Below, in pieces: positions 23,369-33,861 of a DNA stretch of 64,000 nt; positions within the stretch are counted from its first letter, which is position 1, and every line of letters begins with the position of its first letter. The notes beneath the pieces were generated by a model. That model ran no database searches and had not been told where the DNA came from. It saw only the letters and a program-made list of their open reading frames with translations. The stretch is from Rhizophagus clarus (Eukaryota > Glomeromycota > Glomeromycetes > Glomerales > Glomeraceae): contig BLAL01000020.1 of the NCBI GenBank assembly GCA_015698045.1, positions 124,001 to 188,000 of the forward strand, read 5' to 3'. The translations under genes and the position numbers were made by a program.

Positions 23369-23546
23369 ATAAGCTCTGTTCATTTCTGGTCGGCTGATTT
23401 TTTGGTCGATTGTACTACTCGAAATTGGCGAATAAAATTATTTGTAAATTGAGTTGATTTAGTTCGTAATAAAGTTCGACTACGCGTAAACAACAAATAA
23501 TATTTAATATTTTAAATATTTTAATTATATATGCCATACTTTATAC

Positions 23547-24990
23547 ATGACTTGTAATAAAAAAGAATTACAGCGAATGTTAGAGAGTCATCTTATTGAG
23601 AAAGTAATACTCGATCTAATGGAAGAGGAAGAGGATTTTATGGACTTAAACGATGATGATGATATTGAAGAAATTTTTACTTTTGGATTATTAATTTTAA
23701 ATAAGATTCGTTATATTGAGCCACGTGTATATAATGTACTAGTGCTCATGTCGGGTCGGGTTTTGAGACCCTAAACCCGACCCGAGTATGGCTTGACCCG
23801 ATATCCCGGGTCTAAACCCGAATTTTTAAGGAAAAAAACACATTTATTATAATTAATTAGTAATCGTTCAATAACTCGGGTCAACCGGGTCGGGTCATGC
23901 GGGTCACCGGGTCATAAAAATTATTAAACTCGACCCGAGCTTTTAAGTCGGGTCGGGTCGCATAACCCGGGTTAACTCGTACCGATCGGCTTAAATCACA
24001 AAGCTGGTACCATAATATTTTACCATCTTATGATGATGTAAGATTTAATAAAAATAATGAGAATGCATCCCGAAAGTTTTAAATTTTTAACTAATTTACT
24101 TAACAATCATCCAATTTTTAAATCTAATAATAATAAGCAACAAGCTCGGTAGAATTACAGTTAGCTATATTTTTAAGAAGATTAGGATCTAAAGAGGATA
24201 TATTTTCAATATGTTCCCGCTATGGAGTAGCTGAAGGAACTGTAATTTTATACTGTAAACGCGTAATGAAAGCAATTATTTCTTATATAAAGATAGATAT
24301 GTTAAATTGCCAACAGACCAAGCTAGAAAATTTATACATGAAGGATTTAAAGCAATTGGTTGTATTGAAGATATTATTGGTATAATAGATGGAACTCATC
24401 TGATTCTTCAAAATGCTCCGCAGAAAGACAAAGAAGTTTATTTTACAAGAAAAAAAAGGTACGCGTTACATTGGCAAGGAATAGTTGATTTTAGAGGTAT
24501 TTTTATCAGTTATGATGTTGGTTGGCCTGGTAGTGTACATGATGCAAGAGTATATCGTCATTCTTCTTTTTATTCAAACAGATCTTTTCTTATTAAAGAA
24601 AATGATTTTTTAATTGGCGATAGTGCATATCCGTTATCTCCATTTCTTATAAAACCTAATAATAAACCTAATAATGCATGAACAAAAATTATTTAATCAA
24701 ATTTTTTCATCACATCGTATCGTAGTAGAACATTCGCTTGGTAGGCTAAAAAATAGATTTGCCGGAATAAAAGAAATATCTACCAAAAAATTTCTGCTAT
24801 GATTTTACATAATTATTTAGAATTATCTTATTATGTATGGGAAGATGATGATAATTTTGTTGATGATTATGATAATGATGAATTAAATAATTTATACGAT
24901 GAATATGATGAAGAAGGATTAAAAAGAGCTGGAGAAGCAAAAAGGGAATGGGTGATGAGAGAATTGTTTAAATTATTAGATAACGGATGA
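23547..24990 (+). pseudogene. Harbinger (HARBI1-like) DDE nuclease pseudogene
   Basis: Ordered pieces in shifting frames cover the whole protein. An acidic N-terminus (23547-23740) ends RYIEPRVYNV. After a MITE come SWYHNILPSYDDVRFN (24002 on), MRMHPESFKFLTNLL, and LQLAIFLRRLGS with SRYGVAEGTV. The DDE core at 24307-24681 has IIDGTHL, VHDARVY and GDSAYPL. After a frameshift near 24676 comes VEHSLGRLKNRFAGIKEI with the catalytic Glu, and after another the tail ILHNYLEL to TGA at 24988-24990. The catalytic residues are all still recognisable, but at least three indels and the MITE prevent expression. Confidence 0.8.
23740..23995. mobile_element. GC-rich MITE-like insert with CGGGT repeats
   Basis: It interrupts the Harbinger nuclease between codons for YNV and SWYHN. 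It is full of CGGGTCGGGT/ACCCGACCCG words in both orientations and is far more GC-rich than its surroundings. The ends show imperfect inversion (GTGCTCATG against GTACGAGTT). No coding capacity. A weaker relic of the same kind may lie at 58.47-58.57 kb. Confidence 0.7.
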
Positions 24991-25069
24991 TATAATTTAT
25001 AATGCTTACAACAATTAATGAAAAATAAAAGGAATTTTAAGTTTGTAATTTTATGTTAATATTTATTAC

Positions 25070-25185
25070 CATTATTATTTATTATTTATTACTATTATTA
25101 TTTATTACTTATTACTATTATTTATTACTACTATTAATTATTATCATTATTATATAATACTATTCAATTAATATTCAATTGCAAA
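25070..25185. repeat. ATT-rich microsatellite
   Basis: Runs of TTATTATTTATTACTATTA-type simple sequence lie between the 3' ends of the two convergent Harbinger genes. Confidence 0.6.
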
Positions 25186-25188
25186 CTC

Positions 25189-26210
25189 TTAGTTATTATT
25201 ACATTGCTTCATTTGGAACTCCAATTTCTTCATCGTTAACTCATGTAGCATTTTTGACTGCTCACGTTCAAATTCCCACTTTCTCTTCTCTACTTCAAAT
25301 TTTTCCATTTTGAGCTTAAAATCATTATTCATCTTTTCTCTCTCCAATTCTAACCTTTGTTCAGAAATTTTAACTTTTATTTCACTAATGTTGTTTATTA
25401 CTTCGATTAAAGATTCAACATTATTTTTTTTCTTTTTACTACCTTTTTATCATCTTTTTCAGCCCTTGGAATCTCTTCTGTTTCATTAATTTCGTCATTA
25501 ATATATTCCGTTGTTCCATTTGAAACGAATGAAGGAGATACATTTTCACGACACCCAAAAATTCTGTCCATCTTTTTCATCCATTTCCAGTCCACCCTCT
25601 CAGATCCACTTTGGTTGATTTGTCTTTTTACTTTCTAATATTTCTCTAGCAACCTACTTAATCGTCCTTTAACGCTTTCTACAGTTTTTGTTTTAATAAT
25701 ATTTCTAGGAACCATGAAACCATGGTATAAAATCCAGTTTATTTACCCTTCTGATATCTATTGAAATTTTCTTTCAAAAAATCCAATAATTTATTTGTTT
25801 CTTCATCGCTCCATGCTTGAGACCTAATATCAGAAGTTTTTCGCTTCTTTGAATTCTTCACTTCCTCTAAATTCTGAGTTTATAAAGAAATAAGTATTAA
25901 TGTTAAATAAAATTCAATTCTAAACAGAAATTTGATTTATGCTTACCAATAAATTTTCCTTAGCATGATCCTGGTATCTAGAATTATCAGGTTCAGTACC
26001 GAATGCATTGTCACCAAAGATACGTTGAAAAGAAGGATCATTTTCTTGATAGAATGAAAAATTATCATTAGTATTGTAAGATAAATAATAATTGTTTGGT
26101 CTTTCAATTGTTGAAGAAGTAGCATTTGTCAATAAAATGGTTTGCTCTGCAACCATTTTTCTTTCCATATTATTCACATGATTTAATGGAGTGACTTGTC
26201 TTGATGTCAT
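25189..26210 (-). pseudogene. Harbinger accessory Myb/trihelix-like protein, degraded
   Basis: The start at 26210 leads to a low-complexity N-terminal part. A likely intron (GTAAGC donor, CTCAG acceptor, about 25948-25880) joins it to KKRKTSDIRSQAWSDEETNK, the first helix of a Myb/SANT-like DNA-binding fold. After indels come VKGRLSRLLEKY, DWKWMKKMDRIFG, an acidic linker, and a Glu/Lys-rich coiled coil (ELEREKMNNDFKLKMEKFEV). The stop is at 25189-25191. Harbinger elements encode such a partner to bring the nuclease to DNA. A stop and frameshifts near 25750, 25650 and 25420 disable it. Confidence 0.7.
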
Positions 26211-26713
26211 TAAAGAAATGATCCAGAATTATCTGGTCTTTTTAATGCAAGCGTCATTAACTTTGGTAAAACTTGGGCGCTTGGTTTAGGTGTTAATTAA
26301 GAGACTTCTTGAGTATTCAACGTATTTTCAAATAATCTTGGAGCTAAAGGGTTTGGAATTGGAACTGAAGGTTTTGGAGCTAAAGGTCTGTATTTGTTTA
26401 AATGTAAGTTTTGATTAACATTCTTAAGCCTTGGGAACTGTTAATGTTTAATTGACAAGAAGACATTTCAGTAGACTCGTAAAGGAAATTAAAAAATTTG
26501 ATTTTTTTTAAGACGCATGTAATATCTTATATCATATGGTTAATGTTTTGATTGGCTGCCATGGTTCTTTATTAATTTTTCGAACTTGAAAAAACTACAA
26601 TTTTTTAGTTTTTTTTGTTCGGATTTTGTTGTGTTGCACAAAATGATCAGCCCAATCAAAGCAAATGAAAATCGACCAAAAATCTCAACCGACCAGAAAT
26701 GAACAGGGCTATA

Positions 26714-27165
26714 ATTTCCTAAGAATTCTTACCGAACAATGCGGTACTACGTAATTGAAGACATAATTTGCTATAATTATTGTATAATATGTTAACAAGT
26801 TCGATGGATTAATAAGATCTTTATACCATGTTGCAATTGTTGCATGCAGTGTAATGAATAAGGTAAAGTGATAATATTTTATTTTTTCAAATTAAATTTT
26901 TACTTATTTTTCCTAATAATATTAGCATTTTCCACACGCTAATGAGAGTTCTATAGAAATGTGCGCAGTTCATGCAATTTCATCAATAGTATTAATGTTT
27001 TCTAGCGCTTTGTAATTACACCGAAATTTCGCCATTAGAATCATCCTAATCAAAAATTTAAAAATTACTACTTATTACTAATATGTTCTCTTGCCGCACT
27101 TACAATTATATTCATTGTGAATTGACTTTAGATAGAACCCTAATAATTTAGTGTGTAATATAATC
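26714..27165. other. Spacer, no gene seen
   Basis: AT-rich flank between the Harbinger element and the 3' end of the next gene. No coding or repeat signal recognised. Confidence 0.35.
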
Positions 27166-28661
27166 CTATATAATCAGAAATATTTCATATTCTTCTATAA
27201 AAAATTGGTTTTTAGTTTTTCTAATCGGTTTTTCATAATTAAGTTTTTCGCAAACATTACCAATTAACGATCCCAATATAAAAATATCCCTGCCACCAAA
27301 ATTTGGACCACTATTGGGACTATTACCAATAGCGTGATTTTGATCCACTACACGACTTAAGATATAATTTTCAACTCTACCATTAAAAGAGAATATAAAA
27401 CTATCCTTAGTAATCCCAAAACTAGAATCAGATTTCCATTCGACTGGATTATAACCACCAAGAATTTCGTTACTATCTTTCACCTTAATAATTGTTACTG
27501 TGCGTGAATGGTTATCACAAATTTGATGAAATTTATCTCGTGTAAGTCCATCTCGAGTTCCACGGAACAATAATTTAAATTCATATGAAGAAGTTAACTT
27601 ATCTGTAATTTCTAATCTATCAACCCACTTTAAGATTATTTCAACATGTTGATATGTGATAATTTTTGAATCAATAGTTCTTAATTTAATTTCTTCAAGA
27701 ATGCGAGGTTTTGATTTATTAATTGGCTTACTATTAGGATCAGAAAGACCTAGAAAAGTTTTTAATAAATCCGTACATAATTCTTCGGGTAGAATTTCTC
27801 TATAAGGAAATACTTTATCTAAAAATTCTTTTGAAGTTAAGTTGTAAAATCTAATAAATGGAATAAATTGTTGTAAAGTATTCTTTAAAATTTTAAAATT
27901 ATCCTTTGAATAATTTATAATATCAGGGGATAGTTCAGGATTATGAGAAAGTCCCCATTTAAGAACGTGCTCCCAAATTTGAATTTCACTCATTTGAAGG
28001 TTATCACTTTGAATAATTTTGATTAAAAGCTTTTCTGAAATTGAAGAAAATGTTGGTGAATTAAATATCCTATCTGGCTCTTTGGTCATTATATCAGTGC
28101 AATATTTTTGAAGTTCCATGAAAGAATCATTTTTAAAGCTTGTTTGATAAATAAAATCAAAATTTTTCTCCATCCAACTAGCTTTATTTTCGATCAAATA
28201 GAATTGTAAATATGTCATTAATTCTTGAAGTCTAAGTTCATTGGCAGCAACTAGAACTTTAACTATATCAGAAGCATCATATTCTTTCAAAAAAAGTTTT
28301 CCTCCATAAATATACCTAAATAGAACAAAAAAAAAAAAAAATAATAATAAGTATTCGTAGGTTTTAATAAACGATGACAATCATTTTATAATCAATCTAC
28401 ATACCTTAAAATTATTTGAAAAATTTCGGGTAAAATATTTGGTAATTTGATATGTGATAAAGTTCCATCATTTTTCTTTTTATTGGTCGACAAAATTCTT
28501 TGCAGGTAAGGAGAACGATAATGTAAAATAACCATATGAGCACGAAAGACTTTTACGTAAGGGTCATTACCAACTTCAATAGTAACATCATAATATTGAT
28601 CATCATTCAAAATTTCAAGTAAATTTTGTGACAATCTTGGTAAAAGTTTATTGTCGTCCAT
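27166..28661 (-). CDS. BTB-BACK-TLDc protein, 2 exons (468 aa)
   Basis: Exons 28661-28405 and 28315-27166 are separated by an 89-bp phase-2 intron in the family position, which contains a poly-A tract. The BTB core (QYYDVTIEVG, FRAHMVILHYRSPYLQRIL), BACK (WEHVLKWGLSHNPELS) and TLDc (FKLLFRGTRDG, GGYNPVEWKS, DSFIFSF, GPNFGGRDIFI) are complete. The C-terminus is diverged (EEYEIFLII). It belongs to the minus-strand subgroup, marked by LHYRSPYLQ and NPVEWKS instead of LNYRSPYLR and NPIEWKF. No disabling change is seen. Adaptor role by family only. Confidence 0.9.
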
Positions 28662-28718
28662 TTTTATAAATTTTAAGCGTTAATAAAAAAAGAAAGAAAA
28701 ATTAATCCCAATTTGTAG

Positions 28719-28773
28719 GTGATCAAACCTTATATAATTAGTCGTACAACATGAAAATCGTGCGCAGCACATG
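28719..28773 (-). promoter_or_regulatory. Upstream boxes of the minus-strand BTB-TLDc subgroup
   Basis: Read on the minus strand, a TATATAAGGTTTGATCA block (about 28737-28721) lies some 60 bases before the ATG at 28661. CGTGCGCAGCACATG (plus-strand sense, 28759-28773) lies further up. The second motif recurs at 30680-30693 and in part at 32718-32726. The AAGGTTTGATC core resembles the AATAAGGTTT box of the plus-strand subgroup. Confidence 0.45.
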
Positions 28774-29049
28774 TTATTTTACGTAATATTTTGTTTTGAA
28801 TCATACATAAATAGAATATACAGTATTTTAATTTGGACTTTTGACGCAAAAATTCCCTAATATGATTTATTATATAGATGTATACATATAGATATTTAAA
28901 AAAAAAAAAGGTTATAAATGAAAAAAATAATTTGATAATTTTACGTCTACCTTCATAATAATGATTCGTATCAATACAATTAAATACGCTCAAAGTGAAT
29001 TACGTCTATAGTGAACTAATTTTATCACTTTAAAATTTAAATATCAACC
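28774..29049. other. Spacer, no gene seen
   Basis: AT-rich spacer. The part 28840-28990 resembles 30880-31060 (TGACGCAAAAATTCCCTAATATGATTTATTATATA against TTGACACGGAAATTTCACTAGAATGAATTATTATAT). It is therefore a duplicated 3' flank. Confidence 0.4.
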
Positions 29050-30553
29050 CTACACAATTTGAAATATTTCACATTCTTCTGTATCAAATTCATTTGTAAC
29101 TTTTCTAATCGGTTTTTCATAATAAGCTTTTTTACAACTACAACCATTTACCGTGCTCCATATGACAAGATCACCTCTACCAAATTTTGGACCACATGAA
29201 GAACTATTATATGTGGCATTATTTCCGTCCATTACACGACTTAAAATATAATTCTTAGTTCCATCATTATTAAAAGAAAATATAAAACTATCCTTAGTAA
29301 TCCCATAACTAGAATCAGATTTCCATTCAACTGGATTATATCCTCCAAGAATTTCGTTACTACCTTCTACTTTAACAACTGTAACTGTGGGGGATTTATT
29401 ATTACAAATTTCATGAAATTTATCTCTACAGTACCCATCACGAGATGCGCGGAATAATAATTTGAATTCATATTGAGTGGTTAAATTATCAGTAATTTCT
29501 AATCTATTAATCCATTTCGAGATTAATTCAACATGATGATGCGTCATAATTTTCGAATCAACAGTTCCCAATTCGGTTTCTTTAGTTTTCTTAGTTTCTT
29601 TAACAATTTGAGGTTTTGGTTCATCATTTGGTTTGCTGTTTGGATCCGAAAGGTCTAAATAAGTATTTAATAATTCTTTATATAATTCCTTTGGTAAAAT
29701 TTTTTTATAAGGTAATACTTTCTCCTTAAATTCTTTAGACGTGAAATCGTAAAATTTAATAAATGGAATAAATTTTTGTAAAGTATTCTTTAAAGTATTA
29801 AAATCATCTTTTGAGAAGTCAACGATTTCAGAAGGAAGTCCCGGATTTTGAGCGTGTCCCCATTTAAGTACGTACCCCCAAACTTGAAACTCGTTCATTT
29901 GAAGGTTATCACTTTGAATTATTGTTACCAAAAGTTTTTCTGAAATTGAAGTGAAATTTGGTGATTTGAATATCTTTTCTGGCTCCTTTCTAATTAAGTT
30001 AGTACAATAATTTTGAAGGTCTAAGAGCAAATCATATTTAAAAATTGTTTGATAAACGAAATCAAAATTTTGCTCCATCCAACTTGCTTTATTTTCCACT
30101 AAAAATGATTGTAAATACGAGATTAATTCATTTAAACCAAGATCGCAGGAAGCAACTAGAATTTTAATTATATCCGAAGCATCATATTCTTCTAAAGAAA
30201 GTCTTCCGCCATAAATATATCTAAAAAAAAAAAAAAAAAATGTTAAATACTCGTAAATTTTATTAAATAATTTCAACTATTTTACAGTCTCCATACCTTA
30301 AAATTAAGTGAAAAATTTCAGGTGAAATATTTGGTAATTTAATATTTGATATAATTCCATCATTCTTCTTATTATTGATTGACAAAATTCTTTGCAAGTA
30401 AGGGGAACGACAATGTAAAACAACCATATGTGCATGAAAGACTTTTACATAAGGGTCTTTACCAACTTCAATGGTAACATCATAATAATGTTCACCATTT
30501 AAAACTTCAAGTAAATTTTGTGATAACTTTGGTAAAAACTTATAGTCATCCAT
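29050..30553 (-). CDS. BTB-BACK-TLDc protein, 2 exons (475 aa)
   Basis: Exons 30553-30297 and 30220-29050 are joined in phase 2 across a 76-bp intron. The acceptor is followed by A rather than G, so the junction codon is AGA, still Arg. BTB (HYYDVTIEVG), BACK (WGYVLKWGHAQNPGLP) and TLDc (FKLLFRASRDGY, GGYNPVEWKS, DSFIFSF, EECEIFQIV) are complete. The linker carries an extra KETKKTKETELG segment. Exon 1 has HCRSPYLQ for HYRSPYLQ and ISPEIFHLILRY at its end. It looks intact and is closest to the next gene at 31107. Confidence 0.9.
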
Positions 30554-30606
30554 TTTTTATAATTTTAGGCGATAATGAAAAGAGAAAAAAAATTCCAAAT
30601 TCGTCA

Positions 30607-30693
30607 ATCAATCAGCCCTTATATAATATCATTGTGCTCTGTGTAACGTTAAATCATCAGATCGTCGAGTCATTCGCATCGTGCGCAGCACAT
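30607..30693 (-). promoter_or_regulatory. Upstream boxes, minus-strand subgroup (second gene)
   Basis: An ATCAGCCCTTATATAAT block (30611-30627), shared almost exactly with the gene at 31107 (32645-32660), supplies a TATA-like element about 60-75 bases before the ATG at 30553. CGTGCGCAGCACAT lies at 30680-30693. Confidence 0.45.
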
Positions 30694-31106
30694 ATAATTT
30701 ACGTTCACTTGCGTCAATTTTTTTGCGCACTTAGACATTATTATTAGGGCACTTGCAAAAAGGAAAATTTCTAAATTTTTATAATAGAAATAATTTATTC
30801 CTTGTTTTTATACTATTAAATTTTAAGAAATTATGTTTTTTTTTCTGAATTCGTACATAAATAATGCATATTTACTTACTGTATCTTTAATTTGTCTTTT
30901 GACACGGAAATTTCACTAGAATGAATTATTATATATTTGTATACATACATATAAAAAAAAAAATCGTAAAAGAAAAAAACAATTTGATAATCTAATAAAG
31001 TGATTATGTCACTTTCAATAATAATTAAGTAGAAAAATTCAAACCATACGATTTAAAATAATACGCTCAGAACTAATTTTATCGATTTACAATTTAAATA
31101 TCAACT
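30694..31106. other. Spacer, no gene seen
   Basis: AT-rich spacer with duplicated flank sequence as noted for 28774-29049. No coding signal. Confidence 0.35.
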
Positions 31107-32586
31107 CTATACAATTTGAAATACTTCACATTCTTCAATAGGAAATTCATTTGTAATTTTTTTGATCGGTTTTTCATAATAAAATTTTTTGCAACAATTA
31201 CCATTTATCGTGCTCCATATAACAAGATCATTTTTACCAAATTTTGGACCACAGTTAGGACTATTGTATATGGCACGATTTTCATCCATTACACGACTTA
31301 AGATATAATCTTCATTATCAAAAGAGAATATAAAACTATCCTTAGTAATCCCATAACTATCATCAGATTTCCATTCAACTGGATTGTATCCTCCAAGGAT
31401 TTCGTTACTATCTTCCACCTTAATAATTGTTACTGTGGGGGATTTATCATCACAAATTTGATGGAATTTATCCCGCGTAAATCCATCACGGGATCCACGA
31501 AATAATAATTTGAATTCATATTGAGTGGTTAAATCATCAGTAATTTCTAATCTATCAATCCATTTCGAGATTGATTCAACATGACGATGCGTTATAATTT
31601 TTGAATCAACAGTTCTTAATTTAGTTTCCTTAATCATATGAGGGGGTTTTGATGGCTTACTATTTGGATCCGAAAGATTTAAATAAGTATTTAATAATTC
31701 TTTATATAATTCTTTTGGTAAAATTTTCTTATAAGGTAATACTTTATCCTTAAATTCTTTAGATGTGAATTTGTGAAATTTAATAAATGGAATAACTTTT
31801 TGTATACTGCTCTTTAAAGTATTCAAATCATTTTTTGTGAAGTTAGTGATTTCAGAAGGAAGTTCCGAATTTTGAGCATGTCCCCATTTAAGCACGTGTT
31901 CCCAAACTTGAAATTCGTTCATTTGAAGGTTATCATTTTGAATAATTGTTACCAAAATTTTTTCTGAAATTGAAGTGAAATTTGTTGATTCGAATATCTT
32001 ATTTGGTTTCTTTGTAATTAAGTCGGTACAATAACTTTGAAGTTCCAAGAATGAATCATTTTTAAAGCTTGTTTGATAAACAAAATTAAAATTTTGCTCC
32101 ATCCAACTTGTTTTATGTTCCACCAAAAAGGATTGTAAATACATGGTTAATTCCTTTAAATTAAGTTCACTGGCAGCAACCAGAATTTTAATTATATCCA
32201 AATCGTCATATTCTTTCAAAGAAAGTTTTCCTCCATAAATATATCTAAAAATAAGGAAAAAAAATTGATAAATATTCGTAAAAATTCGATAAATAAAACT
32301 TCAAACAATCTTGCAATTTGCAATCTTCATACCTTAAAATTATTTGGAAAATTTTAGGTGAAATATTTGGTAATTTGATAAGTGATAAAGTTCCATCATT
32401 TTTATTATTAGTTGACAAAATTCTTTGAAAATAAGGAGAACGATAATGTAAAATAACCGTATGAGCACGAAAGATTTTTACATATGGGTCATTGCCAACT
32501 TCAATGGTAACATCATAATATTGATTATCATTTAAAATTTCAAGTAAATTTTGCGATAACTTTGGTAAAAATTTGTTTTCATCCAT
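31107..32586 (-). CDS. BTB-BACK-TLDc protein, 2 exons (463 aa)
   Basis: Exons 32586-32333 and 32244-31107 join in phase 2 across an 88-bp intron. The start is set at MDENKFLPKLSQ by alignment with the paralogues, although the frame is open 18 codons further up. Exon 1 is one codon shorter than in the others (NKNDG for NKKKNDG). BTB, BACK (WEHVLKWGHAQNSELP) and TLDc (FKLLFRGSRDGFTRDKFHQICDD, GGYNPVEWKS, DSFIFSF, EECEVFQIV) are complete. The MITE-like element at 32817-33466 sits about 230 bases upstream, just beyond the promoter boxes, and cuts the CGTGCG motif off from its usual context. Confidence 0.9.
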
Positions 32587-32816
32587 TTTTATAATTTTAA
32601 GCGTTAACGAAAAGAAAAAATTAAATTCCAAATTTGTCAATCAATCAGCTCTTATATAACGTCATTGTGTTCTGTGCAACGATGAATTAATTGCGTCGAT
32701 CATCAAATCGTTCACATCGTGCGTAGGGGATTCCGTAAATTCTGGATTGAATCCGGATTTATCGAACTCCGGATTGGATATTTGAAACCAAATAAACGGT
32801 TTATCCGGTTTTATCC

Positions 32817-33466
32817 GCCCTATAAAAAATAAATGTCCGGAAAATGTTATCAAAAATGTCTGGAAAATGTCCGGAATAAATCTGTTGTGTCCGGAAAATG
32901 TCCACTTTTTTGGTACATGTCTGACACACTTCTGTTACTTAAAATTTTGACATGTCCTAACTTTGTCCAGAATTCGTCCAGTATTTGTTCGGTATAAAAT
33001 TTTGGACAAATTCTGGACAGTTAAACCTGGACAAATTCTGGACAGTAAAAAAACCAGATAGACAAATTCCGGACATGAAAAAGTTCAGGACAAATTCTGG
33101 ATACTATTTCCAAAAAAGGATAAATTAATTTTGTAAAAAAATGCAAAAATCACAAAACTGACATTCAAAATCTTTTCTGTCGTACTAATTAAAATTGCAG
33201 AGCAGGCAAAAATACTATATATCTATGATATAAAAATTTTGGGTTAAGGAATAATGATGATCATCTATCCATTGATCATCTTTTATGGCAAAATTTTACG
33301 AAAATACATTTCCGGACAATTTCAGGACAATTTCCTAATATCCCGAAAATGCAGTGTTTTCGGAACAGTTTCCGGACACACAGTGTCCAGAATTTCCGGA
33401 CAATTATTTAGACAATTATTCCGGACATTTTCTGGACATTATCCGGACACATATTTTTTATAGGGC
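32817..33466. mobile_element. Non-coding TIR element (650 bp) made of TCCGGA/TCTGGAC repeats
   Basis: GCCCTATAAAAAATA occurs at the left end and inverted at the right end, each followed by GTCCGGA-AATG. The inside is densely packed with TCCGGACA, TTCTGGACA and TTCCGGACA words in both orientations and has no coding frame. The flanks (32720-32816, 33467-33560) look like the two halves of an older sequence, since TTATCC and GGTTTGAAA meet naturally. The superfamily cannot be told. Confidence 0.7.
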
Positions 33467-33861
33467 CGGTTTGAAAAAAAATCCAGTTTTAAATTCAAAT
33501 TGTCTAAGATGCAAATCCTGAATTTTATATTCGAATGAATTTATAAATGGATTCAAAACTAACCAGCGATTTAAATTTAATAATCAATGAATGGCTTATT
33601 GAGTGTATCTCTACCTGAATAAACGCTTTTATAATAATCAAAAAAATTAAAAATGATTAATTTTGGTCGACTCTTATTTTTAATAGTTTTTTTTTTAATA
33701 TCAAATACTAGTTAGTAATCTCATTTTTACGTAATATGTTATTGATTTTATACAGTAAATTATACTTTATTTGCACACAAATAGTGAGTGTAAATTTATA
33801 AATTTATATTTTAATCTGTTATAGTAACTAATGATGAATCTAACAATTATATGAATTATCA
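33467..33861. other. Spacer, no gene seen
   Basis: AT-rich sequence between the TIR element and the 3' end of the next gene. No coding signal. Confidence 0.35.

Larger units (their letters stand above)
23372..26710. mobile_element. PIF/Harbinger DNA transposon, 3.34 kb, TIRs and 3-bp flank repeat
   Basis: The left end AGCTCTGTTCATTTCTGGTC and the inverted right end AGCCCTGTTCATTTCTGGTC continue in imperfect match for about 40 bases. ATA flanks both ends (23369-23371 and 26711-26713), the 3-bp length expected for this superfamily. Inside are the two typical divergent genes: a DDE nuclease on plus and a Myb/trihelix-type protein on minus. Both are mutated, and a MITE sits in the first. The element is non-autonomous now. 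Confidence 0.85.
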
